Shown here: positions 34,312 to 41,890 of the stretch, in pieces
How positions within the stretch are numbered: the first letter of the stretch is position 1
Layout of the letters: the number at the start of each line of letters is the position of its first letter
Source: an uncultured Mycoplasma sp.
Lineage (GTDB): Bacteria > Bacillota_I > Bacilli_A > RF39 > UBA660
Direction of reading: 5' to 3'
Length of the DNA stretch: 47,855 nucleotides
Assembly: GCA_945947035.1 (NCBI GenBank)
Contig: CAMEXD010000010.1
Location: forward strand, 1-47,855
Notes under the pieces: generated by a model
The model's database searches: none
The model's input: the letters and a program-made list of their open reading frames with translations, nothing else
What the model was told of the DNA's origin: nothing
Position numbers and translations under genes: made by a program

Positions 34312-34914
34312 ATGCTTATTGATTTAAAAGATATCCTAAAAAATATGTTAAATACAACATGGCCTATAATAGTAATTTCTATGGTAGTTATTATAAGTTT
34401 TAGAGTTACTGATATTTTAATTAAAAAAGAAAAGATAGTGCTTTATAAAGAAATCTTAAAGTTATCATTTGTTTTATATATTTTATGTTTATTTCAAATT
34501 GTATCAAGAGAAGATGTAAGTTATGGAGGAATTAATATTTTTCCATTTAAAGAGATGTTTAGATATGATGTTGGTACTTATCTTTTTTATAAAAATATTT
34601 TAGGTAATTTACTACTATTTTTGCCGTTTGGTTTTTTTACTGGTTATTTTTTAAATATAAATAGAGCGTATATTATTTTTATTTTATCAGTTATTGCTAG
34701 TGTTTCTATTGAAATAACTCAATTATACATAGGAAGAGTATTTGATGTTGATGATATAATACTTAATGTAGTAGGAGCGTTATTTGGTTTTTTCATCTAC
34801 AGATTAATATATAAATTTAATAGCAAAATTCCCGATAAATTCAAAAAAAATTGGTTATTAAATATTATAATAATTGTTATGATTATATTAGTAGTGAGGT
34901 TTATAGTTTTATGA
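34312..34914 (+). CDS. VanZ family membrane protein
   Basis: 200 residues, five or six membrane helices. The family signatures are NIFPFKEMF (about 75), KNILGNLLLFLPFGFFTGYF (about 95) and SIEITQLYIGRVFDVDDIIL with NVVGALFGFFIYRLI (about 140-165). VanZ proteins give low-level teicoplanin resistance by an unknown mechanism and are widespread in Firmicutes. AAGGAG precedes the start. Its stop overlaps ybeY in an ATGA arrangement. Confidence 0.9.
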   Translation: MLIDLKDILKNMLNTTWPIIVISMVVIISFRVTDILIKKEKIVLYKEILKLSFVLYILCLFQIVSREDVSYGGINIFPFKEMFRYDVGTYLFYKNILGNLLLFLPFGFFTGYFLNINRAYIIFILSVIASVSIEITQLYIGRVFDVDDIILNVVGALFGFFIYRLIYKFNSKIPDKFKKNWLLNIIIIVMIILVVRFIVL

Positions 34915-35363
34915 AAAAGTTTAATGTTTATAATGAAACAAACAAAAATTTAAGAAAAGAAATTTTCTATATTAAAAAAATTTTAAAGCACGCGATAAGG
35001 TATGAAAAACTAGATAAAGTATATTTTAATTTAATAATAGTAGATAATGATTATATTCATACCTTAAATAAAGAATATCGAAAAATAGATAGGGAAACAG
35101 ATGTTATTACGTTTGCTCTAGAAGATTATGATAAAACAAAGTATAATGATACTAGAGTACTTGGTGATATTTATGTATCGATAGATAAAGCAATATCACA
35201 GGCAAATGAATATGGACATTCATTAATTAGAGAATTATGTTTTTTATCTGTTCATGGACTACTTCATTTATTGGGTTATGATCATATGAAAAAAAGTGAT
35301 GAAGAAATAATGTTTAAGAAACAGGAGATGATATTAGATGGAAAAAAATTTGCCAAAAGATAA
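34911..35363 (+). CDS. ybeY: Endoribonuclease YbeY
   Basis: 150 residues from the ATG overlapping the vanZ stop; the longer reading frame is an artefact of upstream openness. Zinc-binding HGLLHLLGYDH (about 120) plus RETDVITFALED (about 60) are the family hallmarks. Single-strand RNase in 16S rRNA 3'-end maturation and 70S quality control. Overlaps dgkA by 26 bases. Confidence 0.95.
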   Translation: MKKFNVYNETNKNLRKEIFYIKKILKHAIRYEKLDKVYFNLIIVDNDYIHTLNKEYRKIDRETDVITFALEDYDKTKYNDTRVLGDIYVSIDKAISQANEYGHSLIRELCFLSVHGLLHLLGYDHMKKSDEEIMFKKQEMILDGKKFAKR

Positions 35364-35742
35364 GCTAAAGAAAAAGTCATTTAAAAGATTTATTCATTCT
35401 TTTAAATATGCTTTTGAAGGAATAAAGTATGCTTTTTATAATGAAGTAAATATTTTTGTAATGATAATAATGGCAATTATTGCAATGGTACTTGGAGTTA
35501 TTTTAAAACTTAGTTATGTAGAGTGTTTAATTATTGTTTTATTAATTGGTGTTATTCTTTCTCTTGAACTTATTAATACAGCAATTGAAGCAGTAGTTGA
35601 TTTAGCAACAGAAAAAATGCATGCTAAAGCAAAAGTAGCAAAAGATTGTGCTAGCGCTTCTGTAGCAGTTTTATCTATTTTTGCAATTATCCTTGGTATA
35701 ATGATTTATTTACCAAAAATAGTAGAATTATTTGTGAGGTAG
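35338..35742 (+). CDS. dgkA: Diacylglycerol/undecaprenol kinase
   Basis: 134 residues with three membrane helices. The N-terminal basic segment FKRFIHSFKYAFEGIKYAFY is followed by the conserved ELINTAIEAVVDLATEK (about 80-96), the catalytic signature. In Gram-positives this enzyme phosphorylates undecaprenol for wall synthesis. It lies between ybeY and cdd as in Bacillus; three bases separate it from cdd. Confidence 0.94.
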   Translation: MEKNLPKDKLKKKSFKRFIHSFKYAFEGIKYAFYNEVNIFVMIIMAIIAMVLGVILKLSYVECLIIVLLIGVILSLELINTAIEAVVDLATEKMHAKAKVAKDCASASVAVLSIFAIILGIMIYLPKIVELFVR

Positions 35743-35745
35743 TTT

Positions 35746-36132
35746 ATGGAAGAAAACTTAAAAGATTTATTAGAAAACTCTTATGCTAATTACTCTAATT
35801 TTAAAGTAAGTGCTTTATTATATACTAAAGATGGAAGAAAATTTTGTGGTGTAAATGTTGAAAATGCAAGTTTTGGTGCGACAATATGCGCTGAAAGAAG
35901 TGCAATTGTAAGTGCAATATCAAATGGTGTTAAACCACATGAATTTTCAAAAATTTGTATCATGAATAGCAGTAAAAAAATAGCAACACCATGTTTTTTA
36001 TGCAGACAAGTATTTCAAGAAATGTTTGATGCTGAAATGCCAGTTATATGTTATAACATAGAAGGAGAAAGTATAACTTATAAGGTAAAAGATTTATGTA
36101 CTTATCCATTTGGAGAGGATAATTTAGAATGA
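35746..36132 (+). CDS. cdd: Cytidine deaminase
   Basis: 128 residues, the tetrameric short form. Zinc-site motifs CAERSAIVSAI (Cys and catalytic Glu, about 48) and PCFLCRQVFQEM (about 85) are intact; NVENASFGAT precedes. Deaminates (deoxy)cytidine in pyrimidine salvage. GTGAGGTAGTTT overlaps the end of dgkA as ribosome site; the stop overlaps era by four bases. Confidence 0.96.
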   Translation: MEENLKDLLENSYANYSNFKVSALLYTKDGRKFCGVNVENASFGATICAERSAIVSAISNGVKPHEFSKICIMNSSKKIATPCFLCRQVFQEMFDAEMPVICYNIEGESITYKVKDLCTYPFGEDNLE

Positions 36133-37010
36133 AAGTAGGATTTGTAAGTATTGTAGGAAGACCAAATGTTGGTAAATCAACACTTTTAAATAAATTATTA
36201 AAAACAAAACTTGCCATAACAAGTGATAAAGTAGGAACAACAAGAAACAATATCTTAGGTGTATATAATGACTCATCATCGCAAATTGTTTTTGTAGATA
36301 CACCAGGAATAGCTAAAGCAAATGATAAATTAGGAGATGTTTTAAATAGTTTAGCATATTCATCTTTTTCAAATGATTTAGTTTTGTTTTTAGTAGATAT
36401 AGCAAGTGGGTTTGGACCAAATGATAAAAAAATACTTGAAAAACTAAAGCAAGATAATCAAAAAGTAATACTTGTTTTAAATAAAATAGATTTAATAAAA
36501 AAAGAGGAATTATTTAAAAAAATATTGGATTTAAAAGATTTATATAATTTTGCTGATATTGTGCCTGTTTCATCAATAAAAAACGATAATGTAGATGAAC
36601 TTTTAAAGGTAATTAAAGATAATTTACCTGAAGGTGAAAAAATATTTGACGATGATTTTTTTACCAATATCAATGAAAAATATTATGTAAGTGAAATAAT
36701 AAGAGAAAAAGTTCTTAATTTAACAAGACAAGAAGTTCCTCATAGTGTTTCATGTTATGTTTTAAATATGGAATTTAACAAAGATAAAGTTGTTATTACT
36801 GCAACAATTGTTGTTGATCGTGATAACTTAAAAGGAATAATAATAGGAAAAAACGGACGTATGTTAAAAGAAATAGGAACACAATCTCGTAAAGATTTGG
36901 AAAATTATTACAATAAAAAAGTATATTTAGACTTATTTGTTAAAGTAATTAAAGATTGGAGAAGCAAAGAATCAGTAATTAAAGAATTATTAAATTTAGA
37001 AGATGACTAA
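36129..37010 (+). CDS. era: GTPase Era
   Basis: 293 residues. GTPase domain with G1 GRPNVGKST (about 11), the effector TTRNN, G3 DTPGIAK (about 58), G4 NKID (about 120) and G5 VSSIK. A C-terminal KH domain has GIIIGKNGRMLKEIG (about 236). Checkpoint factor binding the 3' end of 16S rRNA in 30S maturation. Start overlaps cdd. Followed by yqzL and recO as in Bacillus. Confidence 0.97.
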   Translation: MKVGFVSIVGRPNVGKSTLLNKLLKTKLAITSDKVGTTRNNILGVYNDSSSQIVFVDTPGIAKANDKLGDVLNSLAYSSFSNDLVLFLVDIASGFGPNDKKILEKLKQDNQKVILVLNKIDLIKKEELFKKILDLKDLYNFADIVPVSSIKNDNVDELLKVIKDNLPEGEKIFDDDFFTNINEKYYVSEIIREKVLNLTRQEVPHSVSCYVLNMEFNKDKVVITATIVVDRDNLKGIIIGKNGRMLKEIGTQSRKDLENYYNKKVYLDLFVKVIKDWRSKESVIKELLNLEDD

Positions 37011-37050
37011 AAAATAAGAAAAATCACCATTATAATAGTGGGTGATAATT

Positions 37051-37176
37051 ATGAAAAATTTACTATGGGATTTGTTTAAAAAAACAGGTGACTATAAATA
37101 TTACTTGTTTTTTAAAGAATTGGAGAAAGATAATTCATATGAAAATAGAAAAAATAGAGGGAATAATAATAAGTGA
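37051..37176 (+). CDS. yqzL: YqzL-like small protein
   Basis: 41 residues beginning MKNLLWDLFKKTGDYKYYLF, then FKELEKD, which matches the YqzL pattern of an aromatic N-terminus, a T-G-D/N pair and a Y-L-x-x-K-E-L/I-E helix. It lies between era and recO, exactly as in Bacillus. The ribosome site GGGTG sits in a small ATCACC/GGTGAT hairpin (about 37021-37047). The 3' end overlaps recO by 38 bases, so translation may be coupled. Function unknown. Confidence 0.75.
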   Translation: MKNLLWDLFKKTGDYKYYLFFKELEKDNSYENRKNRGNNNK

Positions 37177-37870
37177 TGTAAATTTTAAAGAATCTAGTAA
37201 AATTTTAAATGTTTATACTAAAGAATATGGACTTATTGGAGTTATATCAAAAGGATGTAGAAACTTAAAATCAAGTCTTAGAAGCGTAAGTTCAAAACTA
37301 ACCTATGGTATATTTAATATTTACTATAAAGAACAAGGATTATCTACTTTAATAAGTGTTGATATAATTGATCCTTTTATAAATATAAAAAAGGATTTAA
37401 GTAAAATTGGTTTTGCAACATATCTTATTGATTTAACTAATCAAGTTTTAAAAGAAGCAACTAATAAAGCAATTTTTGATATTTTAATATCAGCTTTAAA
37501 AAAAATAAATGATGGCTTTGATCCAATTATTATAACAAATATTGCCGAGTTAAAATATTTAAATTTTTTAGGTGTAATGCCCGTTATTGATTGTTGCTGT
37601 AATTGCGGTAGTAGTAAAAATATTATAACTATAAATGGCGATGCAGGTGGTTATTTATGTACAAACTGTTATAAAAATGAATATATAGTAGATCCTAAAA
37701 CCATAAAGTTAATAAGAATGTTTAATTATGTTGATATTTCTAAAATAAAAGAGTTAAATATATCTGATAAAAATAAAAATGAAATCAATAAATTTTTAGA
37801 AGATTACTATGATAGATATACTGGATTATACTTAAAATCAAAAGATTTTCTAAAACAATTAAGAAATTAG
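37139..37870 (+). CDS. recO: DNA repair protein RecO
   Basis: 243 residues from the ATG with TTGGAGAAAG upstream; the longer frame is not supported. N-terminal OB fold with KIEGIIISDVNFKESSKIL and LIGVISKGCRN, then a helical part and a zinc-binding segment with cysteines CCCNCG and LCTNC (about 160-190). Loads RecA with RecF and RecR at gaps. Last gene of the rpsU-recO run. Confidence 0.94.
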   Translation: MKIEKIEGIIISDVNFKESSKILNVYTKEYGLIGVISKGCRNLKSSLRSVSSKLTYGIFNIYYKEQGLSTLISVDIIDPFINIKKDLSKIGFATYLIDLTNQVLKEATNKAIFDILISALKKINDGFDPIIITNIAELKYLNFLGVMPVIDCCCNCGSSKNIITINGDAGGYLCTNCYKNEYIVDPKTIKLIRMFNYVDISKIKELNISDKNKNEINKFLEDYYDRYTGLYLKSKDFLKQLRN

Positions 37871-37880
37871 CAAAAAAATG

Positions 37881-37909
37881 TTGTATTTTTAATAAATTTA
37901 TTGTATAAT
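37881..37909 (+). promoter_or_regulatory. Sigma-A promoter of rpmF
   Basis: TTGTAT (37881-37886), 17-base spacer, TATAAT (37904-37909), 50 bases before the start codon. Confidence 0.8.
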
Positions 37910-37958
37910 TTAAAAAGCAATTGATTATTAAGTCAAAAAAAGAAGAAGGAGTGATAAT

Positions 37959-38138
37959 ATGGCAGTTCCAAAACATAAAGTTTCTAAAACAAGAGGTAGA
38001 ACCCATAGAGCAAATTTAGCTTTAACTAAAAAAGAAACAACAACTTGTCCTAATTGTGGTGCAGTAATTAGACCACACCGTGTTTGTAAAGCATGTGGAA
38101 GTTACAAAGGAAATAAAGTAATCGATGAAGAAAAATAA
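37959..38138 (+). CDS. rpmF: 50S ribosomal protein bL32
   Basis: 59 residues: MAVPKHKVSKTRGRTHRANL at the N-terminus and a zinc ribbon with CPNCG and CKACGSYKG. Full length, with all four cysteines, so the zinc-binding (C+) form. AGAAGGAGTGATAAT precedes the ATG. Monocistronic, with its own promoter and terminator. Confidence 0.97.
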   Translation: MAVPKHKVSKTRGRTHRANLALTKKETTTCPNCGAVIRPHRVCKACGSYKGNKVIDEEK

Positions 38139-38168
38139 AATGCTTATTTATTAATAATGAGCATTTTT
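38138..38168 (+). terminator. Terminator of rpmF
   Basis: AAATGCT (38138-38144) pairs with AGCATTT (38160-38166) with further AT pairing inside, and TTTTATTTT after. Confidence 0.8.
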
Positions 38169-38204
38169 ATTTTCATTTTATGTTATAATGTTAATGGTGA
38201 TGTT

Positions 38205-39059
38205 ATGGAATTAGTAAAAGATTTTAAAGATTATGAAATAATTTCCATGTCTAAAGGAGAAAAACTTGAAAGATGGGGAAAATACTATTTTTTAAGACCA
38301 GATCCTGAGATAATTTGGGAAGAAGAAATGAATCTTAGTAAATTAGATGCTCATTATCATAGAAATAAGTCTGGTGGTGGGTACTGGGAATATCTAAATA
38401 ATGTTCCAGAAAATTTTACAATTAATTATAAAGATTTAAAATTTAATGTAAAACTTATGGGATTTAAACATACTGGCATATTTCCTGAACAAAGCATTAA
38501 TTGGGATTATGTAAGAGAAAAGATAAAAAAAGAAAAAAGAACAATTAAAGTTTTAAATCTTTTTGGTTATACAGGTTGTGCAAGTGTTGCTTGTTTAAGT
38601 GAAAATGCAGAGGTTGTTCATGTTGATGCATCAAAAGGAACTATTGATTTATGCAAAGAAAATGTAAAATTAAATCATTTTGAAGATAGAAAAATAAGAT
38701 ACATTGTAGATGATTGTGTTAAATTTGTTGAAAGAGAATTAAGACGTGGTAACAAATATGATGCAATAATAATGGATCCACCATCGTTTGGTAGAGGTTC
38801 AAATAAAGAAGTTTGGGATATCAATAAAGATTTATTTAATTTAGTATCTTTATGTAGCAAAATTTTAAGTGATGATCCAATTTTTGTATTAATAAATACT
38901 TATACAACAGGTCTTTCAAAAACGGTTATAGAAAATGTACTTGCTTTAACCGTAGGTAAAAAATATCAAGGTAAGATAACAAGTTATGAACTTGGAATAA
39001 AAGGAAGAGATAATTTAATCCTTCCTTGTGGAGAAACATGTAGATGGGAAAAGATTTAA
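38205..39059 (+). CDS. Class I SAM-dependent methyltransferase, RlmI/RlmK-like
   Basis: 284 residues from the ATG after GGTGATGTT; the longer form would start inside the rpmF terminator. N-terminal part with LERWGKYYFLRPDPEIIW, then a Rossmann methyltransferase: LNLFGYTGCASVACLSE (about 140), VDASKGTIDLCKENVKLN, DCVKFVERELRRGNKYDAII and DPPSFGRG (about 206), the RlmI-type catalytic motif. Likely an rRNA cytosine-C5 or related methyltransferase; the PUA domain of RlmI is missing, so the substrate is unsure. Overlaps the next gene by 16 bases. Confidence 0.85.
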   Translation: MELVKDFKDYEIISMSKGEKLERWGKYYFLRPDPEIIWEEEMNLSKLDAHYHRNKSGGGYWEYLNNVPENFTINYKDLKFNVKLMGFKHTGIFPEQSINWDYVREKIKKEKRTIKVLNLFGYTGCASVACLSENAEVVHVDASKGTIDLCKENVKLNHFEDRKIRYIVDDCVKFVERELRRGNKYDAIIMDPPSFGRGSNKEVWDINKDLFNLVSLCSKILSDDPIFVLINTYTTGLSKTVIENVLALTVGKKYQGKITSYELGIKGRDNLILPCGETCRWEKI

Positions 39060-39706
39060 ATATTTTATATGAAGATAATCATTTAATAGTAGTAGAAAAA
39101 CCATTTAACGTTCTTTCACAAGCAGATGATACTAAAGATTTAGATATGTTAACGATTGTAAAAGCTTATTTGAAAGAAAAATATAATAAACCAGGAAACG
39201 TATATTTAGGACTTATTCATAGACTTGATAGACCAACCGGGGGAATAATGGTATTTGCAAAAACCAGTAAAGCAGCATCTCGTTTATCTAAAGATATAAA
39301 AGATAATAAATTTACTAAAAAATATTTAGCGGTAATTCGTGGAAAATTAAAAGAACAAAAAGGTGTTTTAGAAAATTATTTACTTAAAAAATCTGATAAT
39401 ACAAGTATTGTAACAGATGAAAAACATGGTAAATATGCAAAGCTTTCTTATGAAGTGCTTGATTACAAAAATAATTTGACTTTTGTAAGCGTTACTTTAG
39501 AAACAGGAAGACATCATCAAATAAGAGTTCAGTTTGCAAATATTAAAAATCCTTTATATGGAGATCAAAGATATGGATTAAATGATAAAAAACAACTTGC
39601 ACTTTACGCATACTATTTAAGTTTTAATCATCCTGTTACTAAGGAAAAATTAGAGTTTACAAATTTTCCTAAAAAGGAAGGAATATGGGGTTTATTTATA
39701 AAATAA
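39044..39706 (+). CDS. RluA-family pseudouridine synthase
   Basis: 220 residues. Catalytic motif IHRLDRPTGGIMVFAKTSKA (about 62) with the essential Asp, preceded by LYEDNHLIVVEKPFNVLSQ and followed by ETGRHHQIRVQFA (about 153). No N-terminal S4 domain, so the short form. Converts uridine to pseudouridine in rRNA or tRNA; the target site cannot be told from sequence. Translationally coupled to the upstream methyltransferase. Confidence 0.92.
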   Translation: MGKDLNILYEDNHLIVVEKPFNVLSQADDTKDLDMLTIVKAYLKEKYNKPGNVYLGLIHRLDRPTGGIMVFAKTSKAASRLSKDIKDNKFTKKYLAVIRGKLKEQKGVLENYLLKKSDNTSIVTDEKHGKYAKLSYEVLDYKNNLTFVSVTLETGRHHQIRVQFANIKNPLYGDQRYGLNDKKQLALYAYYLSFNHPVTKEKLEFTNFPKKEGIWGLFIK

Positions 39707-39725
39707 AATTTAAAGAGGTAAGAAT

Positions 39726-40376
39726 ATGAAAGAAGACATTTTTAAAGTAAGATTTTTAGAAAAATATAATTATGCACTTGAAAATATGGATATAATAAAT
39801 GCACTATATTTTGGTAATAGTGATCATTCAAGTTTTTATGAAATTATGGAACATTTATTATTTGATAATGATGATTTAAATGATAATGAGTCCTATAAAC
39901 ATTTAGAATTTGTAAAAAGTTTTAAAGGTATTTTGATTGGAAAATATCTAGAAAAATATAAAAAAGAAAAAACGATGTATTATAGAAATTGTTTAGAGAT
40001 GACACCAAAAAATAACGAAAGAAGTATAGAATATTATAATTCAAAAATAAATAAAATTGAAGCTCTAACTGAAGAAGAATTTGTAAAAAAATTAGATTTT
40101 TATCAATTTATTAATATTATGTATTCGTATATTTATAAACAACCAAAAAATTCAAAAAATAGGCAAAAAAAATTAGATGTGATCTGTTTATATGCTTTGT
40201 TTTGCAAAGAATTTAATAAAGATTATAAAAACGATGAAGCAGTTGATAACCCAGTTATAAGAAATAGAAAAGAATACGTTAAAAATAACGAATATATAGA
40301 TTATTTCAGTGAAAATAAAGAAGCATTTAACGAAGAAATTGTAAGAAAAAGAAAAAATAATGAAAATAGAAATTAA
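39726..40376 (+). CDS. Hypothetical helical protein
   Basis: 216 residues, no signal or membrane helix, rich in Lys, Asn, Glu and Tyr. Landmarks are NALYFGNSDHSSFYEIMEHL (about 25) and KLDFYQFINIMYSYIYKQPK (about 120). Ribosome site AAAGAGG. Overlaps the following metallopeptidase gene by 17 bases, so the two are co-transcribed. No family recognised. Confidence 0.7.
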   Translation: MKEDIFKVRFLEKYNYALENMDIINALYFGNSDHSSFYEIMEHLLFDNDDLNDNESYKHLEFVKSFKGILIGKYLEKYKKEKTMYYRNCLEMTPKNNERSIEYYNSKINKIEALTEEEFVKKLDFYQFINIMYSYIYKQPKNSKNRQKKLDVICLYALFCKEFNKDYKNDEAVDNPVIRNRKEYVKNNEYIDYFSENKEAFNEEIVRKRKNNENRN

Positions 40377-40998
40377 TAATAAATTATATGATGTTGTAAT
40401 AACTTATAAAAACATCAAAAATATGTATCTAAGAGTAAAAAGTGATTTAAATATTTATATTACTTGTTCTAAATATATAGATAAAAGATTGATAGAAAAA
40501 TTTATAAATGATAATTTGAACAATATTTCAAAAATGATTGAAAATTATGAAGAAAAAAATATTCAGAATAAAAAATTTATGTATTTAGGAAAAACTTATG
40601 ATATTTGTTATACTAATAAAAATGATGTTATATTTGGTAGTGATAAAGTATTTATTGGTAAAAAATTAAACATTGATAATTGGTATAAAAAACATGCTAA
40701 AGAACTTTTTAGTAATAGATTAAGCATAATTTACCAGTTATTTGAAGAAAAAATACCATATCCTAAACTTAGAATTAGAAAAATGACTTCACGTTGGGGA
40801 GTATGTAATGTAAATAAAAAAATAGTTACTTTAAATCTTGAACTTATAAAACTAGATGTAAAATATTTGGATTATGTAATAGTTCATGAATTATCTCATT
40901 TAGTTTATGCCAATCATTCAAAAGATTTTTGGAATATTGTAGTAAAATATACACCTGATTATAAGAAAATAAGAAAAGAAATGAAAAATATAATATAG
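40360..40998 (+). CDS. YgjP/SprT-like zinc metallopeptidase
   Basis: 212 residues of the YgjP (DUF45, M48-related) family. The zinc motif is VIVHELSHLVYANHSKDFWN (about 170-190), with the two His and Glu of HELSH and a downstream His. MTSRWGVCNVNKKIVTLNLE (about 142) is the family signature before it. The N-terminal ~100 residues form the beta-rich lid (KNMYLRVKSDLNIYITCS). Cytoplasmic; substrate unknown. Start overlaps the upstream gene. Confidence 0.88.
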   Translation: MKIEINNKLYDVVITYKNIKNMYLRVKSDLNIYITCSKYIDKRLIEKFINDNLNNISKMIENYEEKNIQNKKFMYLGKTYDICYTNKNDVIFGSDKVFIGKKLNIDNWYKKHAKELFSNRLSIIYQLFEEKIPYPKLRIRKMTSRWGVCNVNKKIVTLNLELIKLDVKYLDYVIVHELSHLVYANHSKDFWNIVVKYTPDYKKIRKEMKNII

Positions 40999-41007
40999 AG
41001 GTAGCAT

Positions 41008-41703
41008 ATGGAAATAAATAAGATTAGTAAGAATAAATTAAAACAATTAGCAAAATTAAAACAAAAAAAATATATTAATTTAGAACATAAATTTATAATT
41101 GAAGGATCACACCTTATTGAAGAAGCAATAAAAGCTAATAAAAATGTATCTATTTATTCTTTAGAGGGATTAGATAAAAAAGAAATAAAATTATTAACTA
41201 ATTTAGATTCTCCCACTGAATTAATTGGGGTTTGTGATACTTTTAATAATAAAGATTTAATAGGGAATAGATTTCTTTTATTAGATGAAATCCAAGATCC
41301 AGGGAATTTAGGTACAATTATAAGAAGTGCTTTAGCATTTAATATTGATACCATAGTTTTAGGAGATAAAACATGTAGTTTGTATAATGAAAAGGTACTT
41401 CGTTCAACTCAAGGTGCTATTTTTCATATTAATATTATTTCGATGAATTTAGAAGAGTGTATAGAAAAACTAAAAAGAAAAAATGTTATTGTATATGGTA
41501 CTAATGTAGTTAATGGAACAGATTTAAAAACTATAAATAAAAGTTCTTCATATGCTTTAGTTATGGGAAATGAAGGTAATGGATTAAGTAAAAAGATTCA
41601 AGAACTTTGTGATAAAAATATCTATATAAAAACAAATGATTTATCAGAAAGTCTAAATGTTGCTATGGCTACAAGTATTATTTTGTATGAATTAGATAAA
41701 TAA
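41008..41703 (+). CDS. SpoU/TrmH-family RNA 2'-O-methyltransferase
   Basis: 231 residues. N-terminal substrate-binding part (LAKLKQKKYINLEHKFIIEG), then the SPOUT knot: motif 1 LDEIQDPGNLGTIIRSALAF (about 92), motif 2 VMGNEGNGLSKKI (about 190), motif 3 SLNVAMATSIILYEL (about 216). Methylates the ribose of an rRNA or tRNA base; RlmB- or YsgA-like, target undefined. GAGGTAGC precedes the ATG. Confidence 0.92.
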   Translation: MEINKISKNKLKQLAKLKQKKYINLEHKFIIEGSHLIEEAIKANKNVSIYSLEGLDKKEIKLLTNLDSPTELIGVCDTFNNKDLIGNRFLLLDEIQDPGNLGTIIRSALAFNIDTIVLGDKTCSLYNEKVLRSTQGAIFHINIISMNLEECIEKLKRKNVIVYGTNVVNGTDLKTINKSSSYALVMGNEGNGLSKKIQELCDKNIYIKTNDLSESLNVAMATSIILYELDK

Positions 41704-41708
41704 TGGTG

Positions 41709-41735
41709 AAGTACGATTTATCGTGTTTTTTATTT
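41709..41735 (+). terminator. Weak terminator after the TrmH-type gene
   Basis: ACGA/TCGT stem with TTTA loop (41713-41724), extended by wobble pairs, followed by six T. Confidence 0.45.
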
Positions 41736-41818
41736 TGCATTAAAAGAAATTTGACAAAAATTTACGGATGAAATAACTTAGTAAAAGTTTAATACAATTA
41801 TATATCAAAAGAAAAATA

Positions 41819-41849
41819 TTGACATATATTTATTAAGTGATAATATAAT
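41819..41849 (+). promoter_or_regulatory. Promoter of the repeat surface protein
   Basis: TTGACA (41819-41824) and TATAAT (41844-41849) with a long 19-base spacer. The consensus hexamers suggest strong or regulated expression. Confidence 0.6.
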
Positions 41850-41890
41850 TATGTAGTGGAAATTTGGTATAAATAAGGGAGGAAAATACT

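Noticed and set aside
38157-38204. Longer start for the RlmI-like gene
   Set aside because: It would begin within the rpmF terminator and give an extra hydrophobic leader foreign to the family.
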